Part shown: piece by piece, positions 1 to 9,766 of the stretch
How the letters are laid out: every line of letters starts with the position of its first letter
Position numbering within the stretch: the first letter of the stretch is position 1
Origin: CAVVSQ01 sp963848825
Lineage (GTDB): Bacteria; Planctomycetota; Planctomycetia; Gemmatales; Gemmataceae
Reading direction: 5' to 3'
DNA length: 64,000 bases
NCBI GenBank assembly: GCA_963848825.1
Contig: CAWKFA010000002.1
Coordinates: forward strand, 62,001 to 126,000
Notes under the pieces: generated by a model
The model's database searches: none
Told to the model about the DNA's origin: nothing
Seen by the model: the letters and a program-made list of their open reading frames with translations, nothing else
Made by a program: the position numbers and the translations under genes

Positions 1-380
1 CCCTCACGCATCACGGCAACGACCCCAGAAAGGTCGCCAAGGTCGCCCTCATTAATCGCTTCCACGTCTCGCTGTTCGCGGAATTTATCGCGAAGTTGCG
101 GGCCACGCCAGAGGGCAACGGCACACTGCTGGACAATTCCCTGTGCATGTATGGCAGCGGCATGGGCAATCCCAACCTGCACGATCATGATAACCTGCCG
201 ATCATCGTCGCCGGCGGCGCCGCGGGCCGCATGCGCGGCGGCCGGCACATCCGCTTCGCCCAGCCAACGCCCCTGGCAAACCTGCACCTGACCCTGCTCG
301 ACAAAGTAGGCGTCCGCCTGGACAATTTCGCCGACAGCCGTGGCAAAATGAACGAGCTGTTTGAACCGCTGCCGATGTAG
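1..380 (+). CDS. DUF1552 family protein, C-terminal fragment
   Basis: The reading frame is open from base 3 to the TAG at 378-380, so only about 125 C-terminal residues lie in the window. The motifs NRFHVSLFAEFIAKL, LCMYGSGM, HDHDNLPIIVAGG, GGRHIR and LLDKVGV are typical of the C-terminus of DUF1552 proteins. These are secreted proteins of unknown function that planctomycetes often encode beside DUF1592 cytochrome-like proteins and ankyrin proteins. The next gene, 47 bp downstream on the same strand, is an ankyrin protein, which fits that arrangement. The family assignment is by motif memory, and the biochemical role is unknown. Confidence 0.85.
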   Translation, partial: LTHHGNDPRKVAKVALINRFHVSLFAEFIAKLRATPEGNGTLLDNSLCMYGSGMGNPNLHDHDNLPIIVAGGAAGRMRGGRHIRFAQPTPLANLHLTLLDKVGVRLDNFADSRGKMNELFEPLPM

Positions 381-427
381 GCGAGTCGGTGCGCGTGAAG
401 TGAGCTAGCTTTTCGGAGTCCAAGACG

Positions 428-1933
428 ATGGGTAGAACACCAGGCGGCGCCGTGGCCTTGTTGCTTCTCAGCGCCATTCCGGCACTTGCCCAATCTCAGG
501 CGCCCCTGGCGGATGCCGCGGAGAAAGCGGAGCGCGGGCAACTTGCCGCCTTGCTGAAACAGGGCGCCGACGTCAATGCCGCGCAAATCGATGGCATGAC
601 CGCACTGCACTGGGCGGTTTACCACGACGATCTTGCCCTCGCCACCCAGTTCGTCAAGGCCGGCGCCGATGTCAAGGTCGCCAACCGCTACGCTGTCACT
701 CCCCTCTCCCTGGCCTGCACGAACGGCAACACCGACATCGTCAATTTGCTGCTGGCGAAGGGTGCCGATCCGGAAACGACACTCCACGGAGGCGAGACGG
801 CCCTCATGACCGCGGCACGTACCGGCAAGACCGGCCCTGTGAAAGCACTGCTCGCGCGCGGCGCGGCCGTCAACGCCAAGGACCGCAAGGGACAGACTGC
901 CCTGATGTGGGCCGCCGCCGAAGGACACGCGGATGTGGTCGCTCTGCTGCTCGAGCGCGGCGCCGAGTTCCGCAAGCCGTTGACTTCCGGCTTTACGCCG
1001 TTGCTTTTCGCGGCGCGCGAGGGGCGCCTCGAGGTCGTGCGCGTGCTGCTCAAGGCGGGGGCGGACGTCAATGAGACGATTGAAACCAAAAAAGCCGTCG
1101 CCAATGGGCCAAAACCCGGCATCAGCGCACTACTCATGGCGGTCGAAAACGGTCACTTCGAGCTGGCCATCGCTCTCGTGAAGGCGGGGGCCGATCCCAA
1201 CGATCAGCGCGCGGGCTACGGCGCTCTGCACATGCTTTCCTGGGTGCGCAAGCCCAACCGCGGCGACGACGAGGAAGGCAACCCGCCCCCCAATGGCTCA
1301 GGTAAGCTGAGCAGCCTCGACTTCGTCAAGGAAATGGTCGCCAACGGAGCCAACGTCAATCTGCCATCCAAAAAGGGACTTCCGGGAAGAGGCATCCTCA
1401 ACAAGCCCGGCGCTACCCCCTTTCTGGCAGCCGCCTCCACCGCCGACATTCAACTCCTGCGTACACTCATCGAAGCAGGTGCCGACACGCTGTTGCCGAA
1501 TGCCCAGGGCACCACGCCCCTCATGGCCGCGGCCGGCGTCGGCGTCGGCGCCCCCGAGGAGGCAGCCGGCACGGAGCCGGAAGTCATGGAAGCCATCGAG
1601 CTGCTGTTAAAGCACGGCGCCGACGTGAATGCGGTAGACAAGAACGGCGAAACGGTAATGCACGGCGCCGCCTATCGCAACCAGCCCAAGGTCGTCAAGC
1701 TGCTGGCCGACAAGGGCTCTAAAATCGAAGTCTGGAACCACGCCAACAAGACCGGCCTGACGCCCATCGTAATCGCCGAAGGTTACCGCCCGGGCCTAAA
1801 CTTCAGGCCCGCCCCCGAGACCGTCGCCGCCCTCCATCAAGTCATGATCGCGGCCGGCATGACCCCGCCGCCACCCTCAGCCCCACGTTCCCTGAACAAC
1901 TACGACGCCCCGTCCAAGAAAAAAGCGCCGTGA
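428..1933 (+). CDS. secreted ankyrin-repeat protein
   Basis: This 501-residue protein begins with a signal-peptide-like segment (GGAVALLLLSAIPALAQ, residues 6-22). About ten ankyrin repeats then cover residues 30-470, with clear copies such as DGMTALHWAVYHDD, KGQTALMWAAAEGH and NGETVMHGAAYRNQ, each followed by a LLxxGADVN helix-turn. A Gly/Pro/Asp-rich loop near residues 280-300 interrupts the array. Ankyrin arrays bind proteins, and the export signal suggests an extracytoplasmic partner that cannot be named. The gene follows the DUF1552 gene by 47 bp and is probably co-transcribed. The start ATG has a GGAG about 9 bases upstream. The gene is intact and ends in KKKAP just before a hairpin-repeat array. 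Confidence 0.9.
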   Translation: MGRTPGGAVALLLLSAIPALAQSQAPLADAAEKAERGQLAALLKQGADVNAAQIDGMTALHWAVYHDDLALATQFVKAGADVKVANRYAVTPLSLACTNGNTDIVNLLLAKGADPETTLHGGETALMTAARTGKTGPVKALLARGAAVNAKDRKGQTALMWAAAEGHADVVALLLERGAEFRKPLTSGFTPLLFAAREGRLEVVRVLLKAGADVNETIETKKAVANGPKPGISALLMAVENGHFELAIALVKAGADPNDQRAGYGALHMLSWVRKPNRGDDEEGNPPPNGSGKLSSLDFVKEMVANGANVNLPSKKGLPGRGILNKPGATPFLAAASTADIQLLRTLIEAGADTLLPNAQGTTPLMAAAGVGVGAPEEAAGTEPEVMEAIELLLKHGADVNAVDKNGETVMHGAAYRNQPKVVKLLADKGSKIEVWNHANKTGLTPIVIAEGYRPGLNFRPAPETVAALHQVMIAAGMTPPPPSAPRSLNNYDAPSKKKAP

Positions 1934-1942
1934 TTACGACGA

Positions 1943-2607
1943 TCCCAGGGTTGGGGAACGCCCGGGGTCAGGTTAATCACACGTCCAAATACACCGAAGG
2001 TGTTACATCCCAAAGCCCAGGGTTGGTACTCCAACCCTGGGTCAGCGTAGTTCACACGGTCATTTACCCCGAAGGGGTTACATCCCAAAGCCCAGGGTTG
2101 GTACTCCAACCCTGGGTCAGCGTAGTTCACACGGTCATTTACCCCGAAGGGGTTACATCCCAAGGCCCAGGGTTGGTACTCCAACCCTGGGTCAGCGTAG
2201 TTCACACGGTCATTTACCCCGAAGGGGTTACATCCCAAAGCCCAGGGTTGGTACTCCAACCCTGGGTCAGCGTAGTTCACACGGTCATTTACCCCGAAGG
2301 GGTTACATCCCAAAGCCCAGGGTTGGTACTCCAACCCTGGGTCAGCGTAGTTCACACGGTCATTTACCCCGAAGGGGTTACATCCCAAAGCCCAGGGTTG
2401 GTACTCCAACCCTGGGTCAGCGTAGTTCACACGGTCATTTACCCCGAAGGGGTTACATCCCAAAGCCCAGGGTTGGTACTCCAACCCTGGGTCAGCGTAG
2501 TTCACACGGTCATTTACCCCGAAGGGGTTACATCCCAAAGCCCAGGGTTGGTACTCCAACCCTGGGTCAGCGTAGTTCACACGGTCATTTACCCCGAAGG
2601 GGTTAGA
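1943..2607 (+). repeat. tandem array of 75-bp two-hairpin repeats
   Basis: Eight near-identical copies of a 75-bp unit follow each other exactly; the first bases of the CCCAGGG palindrome lie at 2016, 2091, 2166, 2241, 2316, 2391, 2466 and 2541. A degenerate copy precedes them from about 1943 and a partial one follows. Each unit carries two inverted repeats: CCCAGGGTTGG-TACT-CCAACCCTGGG (11-bp stem, 4-base loop), and ACCCC-GAAG-GGGT, which on the minus strand is a stem capped by the stable C(UUCG)G tetraloop. The only variation seen between full copies is an A/G change in the third (AAGGCCC for AAAGCCC). Because 75 is divisible by 3 the array is open in frames on both strands, but those readings are pure repeats and probably not genes. 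It lies between two convergent genes. Confidence 0.93.
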
Positions 2608-2719
2608 TCACCGCGGGCAGTGCATGAGCAATCTGGCTCCTTCCCCAGTAGAACCCTAATCGCGCCTCCAAGCCAGGCTGCGTCGCCCCAGCTCAACACG
2701 CGTGGAGTAAGAAAAAGCC

Positions 2720-2860
2720 CCACAAATAGCCTGTCCCCAGGGGTTGGGGTACCAGCCCGGGGCTGTGGATGTAACCCCTTCGGGGTATATAAACGTGTGA
2801 ACACGATGATCCCAGGGTTGGGGTACCAACCCTGGGCTTCGGGATTTAACCCCTTCGGGG
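2720..2860 (-). repeat. two further hairpin-repeat units, opposite orientation, left of the IS
   Basis: These are diverged relatives of the 75-bp unit in inverted orientation relative to the main array. The first has a CCCAGGGG-like stem near 2736-2765 and ACCCCTTCGGGGT near 2777-2789. The second has CCCAGGGTTGG-GGTA-CCAACCCTGGG at 2811-2836 and the CCCCTTCGGGG hairpin at 2850-2860, where the insertion sequence begins. Removing the IS and one copy of the 11-bp duplication joins this unit to the sequence after 4333 and restores a normal unit. Confidence 0.82.
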
Positions 2861-4322
2861 CAGGGCTTCCAAGGTGTCAGCTGGGGGGCTTTCGGCGTTG
2901 TTCTATGAGCCTTTGCGTCGAAACATGTCCGCCGTTTTTGTACCGGTCCTTGGGAGTTGGCGGATTCTTCGGCCCGCGATGGGCTTTGCGGTAGCGCTTC
3001 GGGACGACTTTTGATGCGATCTCGCACAGCAAGCCTGCCAACTCCTTGGCGCTGAGGCTTTGGAATCTCACCCACTTCGATGGCGGCAATGCTACCATCA
3101 TCCCGACGTACGTCTCGCGCACCTCGGTGGCGATGTAGTAACGCGACAGATTCTCCACGATCTCGGGTCCATGAACCTGGCGCACCGAGGCTCGGATCAA
3201 AGCCATCGCGTTGGAAGCTACCAATGCCAAGCAGAACGCGAACAACGCCGCCTTCGGATAACCCAGGGTGTTGGGCTCGCCGTTGAGGGTCTGTGCCAGT
3301 TCGTAGAAACGTCCCTCGATGGTCCATCGCTTGCGGTACAGTTCGGCAATCTGCATGGCCGTCGCTTCTTTCTTCTGCAGGTTGCTCAGAATATGTATCT
3401 CGGTATCGCCATCGCGCGTCGGCTCATCCAAGACCAGCGTGATCCGCCGCACCGTCTTCGTTTTGTTCTCGTAACTCAGTTCCAACTCTTGCTCGTACAC
3501 CCGGCCCGTGTTGGTTCGGCCGCGAAAATTTCGGGTTTTGAGCGGCTTGCCGACTAAAGTACCGTGCTGGCGCATGACGAAACAGGCAGGAGCCTTATCG
3601 ATCCCGAAGAGGAATTTCAGCGTGCAAAAATTGCTATCGGCGATCCACAAGTCTTGCGCTTTGACGCTCTGCAGCACGTCATCGAGCAAGACGCGTTCGT
3701 TGTCGTAGGCATCCGGATTGAGAAACACATCGGTCACCAGGTCTTGCTGTTGGTCGTAAACCGCGAGCACGCGTCCTGGCAAGCCAGCCGCCCATGTCTG
3801 ACGCAATTCCTTGACGCGACGCTGGGTCTTCGAAAGTAAGTTCCCGTCGAGAACGCGGATGCGAAACCCCGGTAACCAGGACGGCAACCTCGCCTGCATG
3901 GCATCGATCACAACCCCCACTTGAACTGCCGAGTCGGCGACCAGAGCGCTGGAAATGCCCGGTTCCATGCATTGCAGCTTGTCGTAGATCGCTTGATCGG
4001 TGACGGACAATTTCTCTTCGCGTTTGCGATAGGCTTTATGCACGCTCGGATCGACGCGCAACACCACCGACATCATTAATTCCATGACTTGCGAAAAGAG
4101 CAACTCCTTCTCATACTGCCGTTGAGCCGACTTCCTGAACAGAACGTCCAGACGCTGGGGCAGGAACAAACGTTCCAGAGTTATCCGCGTCATCACACAA
4201 AACGGCGCCTGCTCCATGAAGGGGACGATTCCAGCTGGCATCATGCCTTTCCCTCTCAGGTGTCATTCATAACAACTGCTTCAATAATAATTTACGAAGC
4301 AGCTGACACCTTGGAAGCCCTG
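2861..4322 (-). mobile_element. IS4-family-like insertion sequence (1462 bp)
   Basis: The element has perfect 22-bp terminal inverted repeats at 2861-2882 (starting CAGGGCTTCC) and 4301-4322 (ending GGAAGCCCTG). It is flanked by an 11-bp direct repeat, CCCCTTCGGGG, at 2850-2860 and 4323-4333, which is the expected target-site duplication. Inside is one minus-strand transposase gene with a DDE layout. The duplicated target is exactly the UUCG-loop hairpin of the local 75-bp repeat family, so the IS landed in the middle of a repeat. Perfect ends, an intact duplication and an unbroken transposase frame suggest a recent insertion. The IS4 assignment rests on the transposase motifs and the duplication length; a database match was not possible here. 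Confidence 0.93.
2877..4244 (-). CDS. IS4-family DDE transposase
   Basis: This 455-residue frame fills the insertion sequence and carries out its cut-and-paste transposition. The likely acidic triad is D in RVLDGNLL (about residue 132), D in LWIADSNF (about 203) and E in YRKRWTIEGRFYEL (about 315). The last segment fits the Y-x2-R-x3-E part of the IS4 signature, although the usual trailing Lys is Ala here. The first residues before MTRITLERLF may not be native, because two or three Met codons are available. Unlike most long genes around it, the frame is unbroken. The stop lies inside the left part of the element, just past the inverted repeat. Confidence 0.9.
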   Translation of the reverse strand: MMPAGIVPFMEQAPFCVMTRITLERLFLPQRLDVLFRKSAQRQYEKELLFSQVMELMMSVVLRVDPSVHKAYRKREEKLSVTDQAIYDKLQCMEPGISSALVADSAVQVGVVIDAMQARLPSWLPGFRIRVLDGNLLSKTQRRVKELRQTWAAGLPGRVLAVYDQQQDLVTDVFLNPDAYDNERVLLDDVLQSVKAQDLWIADSNFCTLKFLFGIDKAPACFVMRQHGTLVGKPLKTRNFRGRTNTGRVYEQELELSYENKTKTVRRITLVLDEPTRDGDTEIHILSNLQKKEATAMQIAELYRKRWTIEGRFYELAQTLNGEPNTLGYPKAALFAFCLALVASNAMALIRASVRQVHGPEIVENLSRYYIATEVRETYVGMMVALPPSKWVRFQSLSAKELAGLLCEIASKVVPKRYRKAHRGPKNPPTPKDRYKNGGHVSTQRLIEQRRKPPS

Positions 4323-4445
4323 CCCCTTCGGGGTAAGAGACGTGAACTACGGTGAACCCAGGTTGGCGGGCGGTCCCAGGGTTGGGGTACCAACCCTGGG
4401 CTTTGGGATGCAATCCCTTCGGGATAACGGACGTGTGGACTGCCG
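4323..4445 (-). repeat. hairpin-repeat units right of the IS
   Basis: The second copy of the 11-bp target duplication (4323-4333) starts the remaining half of the interrupted unit. A diverged unit follows, with CCCAGGGTTGG-GGTA-CCAACCCTGGG near 4376-4401 and a weaker ATCCCTTCGGGAT hairpin near 4413-4425. The orientation matches the units left of the IS and opposes the main array. The next gene on the minus strand ends at 4465, so the repeats fill the space between convergent genes. Confidence 0.8.
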
Positions 4446-4464
4446 TGACTGGCTGGTCTTGCGT

Positions 4465-6531
4465 TTACTTAATTCGCCAATTCTCATCGAAAAACCCGGC
4501 GTGGGCTACTTCTGGGGTTTGGTTGTCTGGCGACAGCTTCAGGATCGCGAAATCGCCCAGCCGTGGCATGCTGTAGTCGGAGTTGTATTCGCGCTCCGCG
4601 ATGGTGAGGCCGCTGTTTAGCACGACGTAGCGTTTGGGATTGAGCGGGTTGGGATAGACCATCACGGGTAGATGCTCCGCGGAGGGATATTCCTTGCCGG
4701 CAAGCGTGATGGATTTTGTGTTCCACTGGATTGGCAGTTTGGCGTGGACCTCCGCCAGCCACTTATTGCTGCCGGGGTCGCCGAAGAGGGCCACGTTGTA
4801 GTTGGCCAGGTCGGCCGGCGTGATGTCCTTGTCGTCCTTGATGCGCGGGTGGGCGCGATAATACTTGGCGAAGGCGTGGTCAAAACGTTCGAGCGTTTTG
4901 AGGGCGGCTTGATTGGCGGCGGCGTTCCAGGGTGTGCCGGTCGGCCGCACCAGCAGAAACGGGTCCAGGAAGGCGTCGTCGATTGGCCCTTGCAAGGCGT
5001 GCCTCTTGTGCAGCCCGGCCCACTGCGGGTCGGAAGCGATCCGCCAGCTTCCCGCCATTTTCTCCAGGACAATCTCCGGTGCCGCGGTCACCTTCGAGCG
5101 CCTGGCCATCGATCTTGATGGTGGCGGCGCTGCCGGCCTCGCGCAGCGTCAGCCGTGTCAGGTTCTTGGTGGTGATCTCATATTCCTTGCCGCCACTCTG
5201 GCGGCGGGCGTCTATTTCGGCGCTCGTAGTGTTTTTCCAGGCCATCGAGGATGGCCCAGTAACACTGGTTGTAGCGCGTGGTATACGTCAAGAAACGGAT
5301 ATGGTCGGGAGAGGTTTGGCCGCGCGTGACCCATTCTTTCAGAAAGGCGTCGAGGCGCCGGCGTGTTTCTTGATTGACGCTATGGCCAGTCTTCTCGGAG
5401 ATGAGGAAGATATCCGGCGTGCCCTTGGCGGCGAGGGCGTTGGGCTCGCCGACGGAAGGAAAGCCTTCCCTGGCCAGCTGCTCGCGAACGCGGATCGATG
5501 ATTCCAGTTGGCCGCGCGTCGGCGTGCCGGCGGGCGGCCCTGGAATCGAGGCGATTTGAGTGTCGTTATCGCCGTCATGCCCGGCGATGGGCAGATTGAA
5601 GCCATTGAGCGCCCACTCCGGCGTGTTTTCCCAGATGCGCAAGGTCGGCTGCTGGTACGCGGGGAAAGTGTCCATCATCTGGTAACGGCGCGGCCAGGTA
5701 CCGGCGCCGATTTCCGCGGCCACGAAGCGGTCCGGATGGTGAAGGGCGAGGTGCCAGGCGCCGGCGCCGCCCAGCGAAAAGCCCCGCAGTACAATGCGTT
5801 TGGGATCGACCTTGAACCGCTTCCGCACGGCCGCAATGGCCTCGAAGACATCGACCTCTCCGGCCCAGTGGTAGGCGTTATTGCCGCGACCGAATACTTC
5901 GAGTTGCAACTGGCCCAGGTCCTCGGCGGCCATGGTCCCCTTCTGGACGCCGCCCGCGCGCCGGCGATAAAGCTCGATTCGGTGAGCTGGGCGCTGCGCC
6001 ATGCAGCCAGATATAGAGCGGCACCGGACGCGTACCATCGTAGGATTTGGGGATCGACAACAGATAGGGCTGCACGGAGCCATCGAGAGCAGACTGGTAA
6101 CCGAAAGCCATGCGGCCCGTCGGCTCGGCGGTTTTACCAGCGCGTAGCAGTTCGGCACGTTCCAGGCCGCGCTCGAGGACTGTTTGGGCCCTGGCGGCGT
6201 CGGCCTTCGTGAAAATGTCTTCAGGAAATTCGAACAGCCGCTCGACGGCCACCACATGCACGCGCAGGTCGGTGAGGCGATCGTCCGGCTGGGACGCGCG
6301 CAAGTCCAGGAAGCGAATCTTGTTCTTGAGTTCTTCGAGCTTGCTTTGCAATTGTTGCTTTTCCTCCGCACTCAGCTGGTAGGCGGCCTGCTTGCCTTTG
6401 CCCTTGGCGGCACCTTTTTGGGGCGGCTGCTGTTCCTTGGCCGGTGGTTGCTGCGCGGCGGCGGACCTGAAGTCGGCGACTACATAAACCACGCTGAACA
6501 AGAAGGTCACGAAGATATGCACGCGTTTCAC
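4465..6531 (-). CDS. secreted prolyl-oligopeptidase-type alpha/beta hydrolase (frame-disrupted)
   Basis: The start is taken as the GTG at 6531 because AGGAG lies 6 bases upstream and a signal peptide follows (VKRVHIFVTFLFSVVYVV...AAAQ). The mature part has a Lys/Gln-rich linker and a helical segment, then the hydrolase core: LYIWLHG (oxyanion region), RIVLRGFSLGGAGAWHLAL (nucleophile Ser in G-F-S-L-G-G), and GHDGDNDTQ and TGHSVNQETR as candidate Asp/His regions. The C-terminal domain (KVTAAPEIVLEKMAGSW to FDENWRIK) is conserved-looking but unassigned. The frame breaks near 5996, 5950, 5221 and 5098; the last two are mended by one GC in a GCGC tract. It is probably an exported esterase or peptidase with unknown substrate. 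It is transcribed divergently from the WD40 gene at 6808. Confidence 0.8.
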
Positions 6532-6807
6532 GGTGGTTCTCCTGGAACAGACGCATTTTGTCAGCGTGCAATGATGGCAGAGTTTGGGCGTGGGAGCAAC
6601 CGTATTGTTGGACGTGCCGCCAGCGGGCGAAAACTTCATGATCTATTGGCGTCGGAAAGTGTAAATAGATTCATGAGAGGCCTTTGCGAGGATGGCGGAC
6701 GCCGCGGCAGGGATCCGACACTTTGGGAAATTTGTGGACAAACCCTTCCGGCCGGGGTAATTGTGTTGTTGTCCTTCATGCCGGATTTCTCCAGCCGGAG
6801 TCGTAAG

Positions 6808-9739
6808 ATGTTTTCCCGTTTTGTGCTCCTGATGCTCGCTGGTTTCTTGTTAGTACCCGGCGCGCCGGCAGCCGACAAGATAGTGCCCGCCCCACCGGCA
6901 CCCGACAAGACAGTGCCCGGCATGCCGGCAGCAGACAAGGCCCGGACCGATCTGCTGGGCGATCCCTTACCGGCCGGCGCCACCGCTCGCCTTGGCACGT
7001 TGCGTTTCAAACATTCGCCGGCCAATAATTTGCCCATCGCCGATGCCATGTTCACGCTGGATGGCAAGAAGATCGCCACGGTGGGCCTGGGGGATGGTAG
7101 CGTGCGCCTTTGGGAGGCCGATACCGGCAAGGAAATCAAAGCCCCGTGGAGTACCAACAACAACAACTATGCCAACCCGGGCTACATGGCGTCGATCGCG
7201 GCGCCCGTTGCCTCGTCCGCGGATGGAAAATACCTGGCGGTGGCGCCGGTAGTTTTTGGCCGCCAGTTCAACAACGGCAAGTCCAATGGGACACGTGAAT
7301 CCGTGATCCTTTATGACCTCGTCGCCAACACGCGCCTCAAGGCCCTGACCTCGGCACCCCAGATCGTGCGTGCGTTGCGCTTTGTTGACGAAGGCAAAAC
7401 AATTGTCGCCGCGGGCGATGGCACGGTGCGCTGGTGGGACGTGGCCACGGGCAAGGAGAAACGCTCATGGAGCCCCTTCACCGCTGAGCAGCCCAAGTCG
7501 GATCCCAATGGCAACAAAACCAAGACTTTTAGCAGTTGTGAGATTTCGCCGGATGGCAAATTCATTGCTTTCCAGGTGGATTGGCGCAACGACAACAACA
7601 ACGGCGGCGGCATCCTGATGAACAATCGCAGTGGGGCGGTGCCCCGGGAAGTAATGGGTTACCAACTGGATACCGGCAAGAAATACTGGCAAAGCAGCGG
7701 CAAAGGCGCCCAGCACGAACAGAGTCGTTTTGCTTTCTCGGCGGACGGCAAGCGCCTGGCCATTGCTTGTGGCCAGGACAAGATCGAGCTGCGCGATGCG
7801 GTCACCGGCAAACTGGCGCGAGATCCGCTGGATAGCCAGTTAGGGGCCAACGGCCGGCTGGGCGGGTTGACCTTATCTTCGGACGGCGCCACGATCGCCT
7901 GGGCCAGCCAGGATTCCAACATTCAGATTGCCAGCACCACGGCCAACAGTCCGCCGCGACGATTCACGGCACGCCTTGCGCAGAAGGGGCCAAATTCCAC
8001 CATCTGCGTACGATTCTCGCCGGATAACTCGAAGCTGGCGGTGGGCGTCGATGCCGACCTGCAGCTTTACGACGTCGCCACGCTCGCGGAAGTAAATCCC
8101 TGGGAAGGCCATCGTGGGTGGATTGATCGCCTCGCTTTCACACCGGACGGCAAACGCCTGTTGACGGGCAGCGCCGGTCGGGGGCGGGCGGCCGCCGACT
8201 ATTATGGACCCAACGGCGAAATCTATTACCTGATCAATGAGAGGGGAAGGGAAATTAACCCGTCCCCGGAGTTGGCGGCCTGGGACGTGGCGACCTGGAA
8301 GCGCTCGCAGCTAACCTCCGACCTCGCGCCGCCCTGGCCAAATTACGGCAACACCTCGCTGCAACAAACCACTTATGCCGGCAAGACCGGGGCCGATCGC
8401 TTCGCCCTCTTCAGCATGAAGACCGGGCAGTTGGTGGCTCGCCTGCGCACGCCCGATGGTCCCAATTCGCCTGGCAATGGCTACTTTTCCCCGGCGGGCA
8501 AGCACTACGTGCTTTATACGCGCGATGCCAAGGGTCAACCTGGGGAACGGCTGTACGCGGTCCCCTCGGGCAAACTGGTCTGCCAGTTGCCGCCGACGGC
8601 ATTGAACCCGAACCGCGGCGGCATTCTGCTGGGTTCGCCCGCCGACCTGAGCAACAACATCGCCTTCTCGCGCGAGGAAAAGCTGGTCGCGCAGTTTGGC
8701 CGGGGCGATGGGCTCATCCACGTCTATGAAACTTCATCCGGCAAACTACGCCATACGCTGGGCACCAAGGTTGAATTCGACGAAAACAACGGCTATATGT
8801 TTTTCCATTACGACGCGGCCTTTTCTCACGACGGCAAATATCTGGCGGGCTGGACGACCATCGACAAGGCGATCCACGTGTGGGACATGGCGTCGGGCGC
8901 CGAAGTGTCGCGCATCGAGATTAACGGCAACTATCCCACCTATCCGGGAGCGGGTGGCTTGCAGGGGCGCCTACAGTTAGCCTGGTCGCCCGACGGCCGG
9001 CTGCTCGCCGTGGCTGAAAAGGATATCACGATCTGGGAATTGGCCGCTCTCAGCGTGCGCCGCAAGTTGCCGGGCCACGCCGACGGGACAGTGAGGACGC
9101 TGGCATTCGCTCCGGATGGGCATGTGCTCGCTTCGGCAAGTTCCGATACGACTGTCCTGATATGGGACATGACGACGACGGACCGGACCACGCTGGTCGC
9201 GGGCGCCCTGGAAGGCGCCGCCATGGAGAAACGCTGGCAGGCGCTGGCGGCGCGACAATGCCAGCGAGGGTTTTAACGCCATAATCGATCTGGTCGCTGC
9301 GCCCAAGGAAAGCGTGCCCTGGATCAGCGAACATGTCAAACCCGCGCTCGCTGTTGACCCCGCGCGCGTCACGAAGCTGATTGCCGATCTCAACGATAAT
9401 CAGTTCAAGGTTCGACAAGGCGCCATGGCCGAGCTGCTCCAGGTCGGCGACCGCGTTGTGCCAGCCCTGGATAAGGCCATGACGGCCAGCCCGGCCCTCG
9501 AAACTCAATTACGGCTCAAGGAAGTACGCAAGCGGGTGACCAGCCTGATCCTCAAGGGTGAAAAGCTACGCACCCTGAGGGCACTCGAAGTTTTGGAAAA
9601 AATCAACACGCCCGAGGCCCGCCAGGCCCTGCAAACCCTGGCGGATGGTGCTGCCGGAGCGCCCCTTACGACCGAGGCCCAGGCCGCGCTTACGCGTCTG
9701 AAGCAAATCGAGCAATCCGAGGTGGCGCAAGCCCGCTAA
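6808..9739 (+). CDS. secreted WD40-repeat protein with HEAT-like tail, paralogue 1
   Basis: The start ATG at 6808 is chosen because it opens a signal peptide (MFSRFVLLMLAGFLLVPGAPA). The frame is open much further upstream, but without homology. A Pro/Ala-rich linker and the block DLLGDPLPAGATARLGTLRFKH open the mature protein. About a dozen WD40 units follow (for example FSADGKRLAIACGQDKIELRD and FAPDGHVLASASSDTTVLIWD). The tail (9314-9739) is helical and HEAT-like (DNQFKVRQGAMAELLQVGD, RALEVLEKINTPEARQAL). The frame breaks near 9251 at GGCGCGAC; adding GC restores it. The protein probably acts as an extracytoplasmic interaction platform. It ends 28 bp before the convergent paralogue 2. Confidence 0.85.
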
Positions 9740-9766
9740 ACCGCTTTTCGTTAGCGTGCGTGGCCG

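Noticed and set aside
185..928. 247-codon minus-strand frame
   Set aside because: Antisense to the DUF1552 tail and the ankyrin gene, both of which have clear family motifs on the plus strand.
1943..2607. CRISPR array
   Set aside because: Units are contiguous 75-bp copies with no unique spacers and internal palindromes; no cas genes are present.
1900..2994. Long open frames on both strands of the 75-bp array encoding 25-residue repeats
   Set aside because: They arise because the unit length is a multiple of three; the peptides have no start signals or known motifs, and the DNA is palindromic. Treated as non-coding repeats.
3060..4355. Plus-strand frames across the IS element
   Set aside because: They are shadows of the transposase on the minus strand.
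6184..6807. Upstream extension of WD40 paralogue 1
   Set aside because: It overlaps the opposite-strand hydrolase gene and lacks any motif; the signal peptide begins at 6808.
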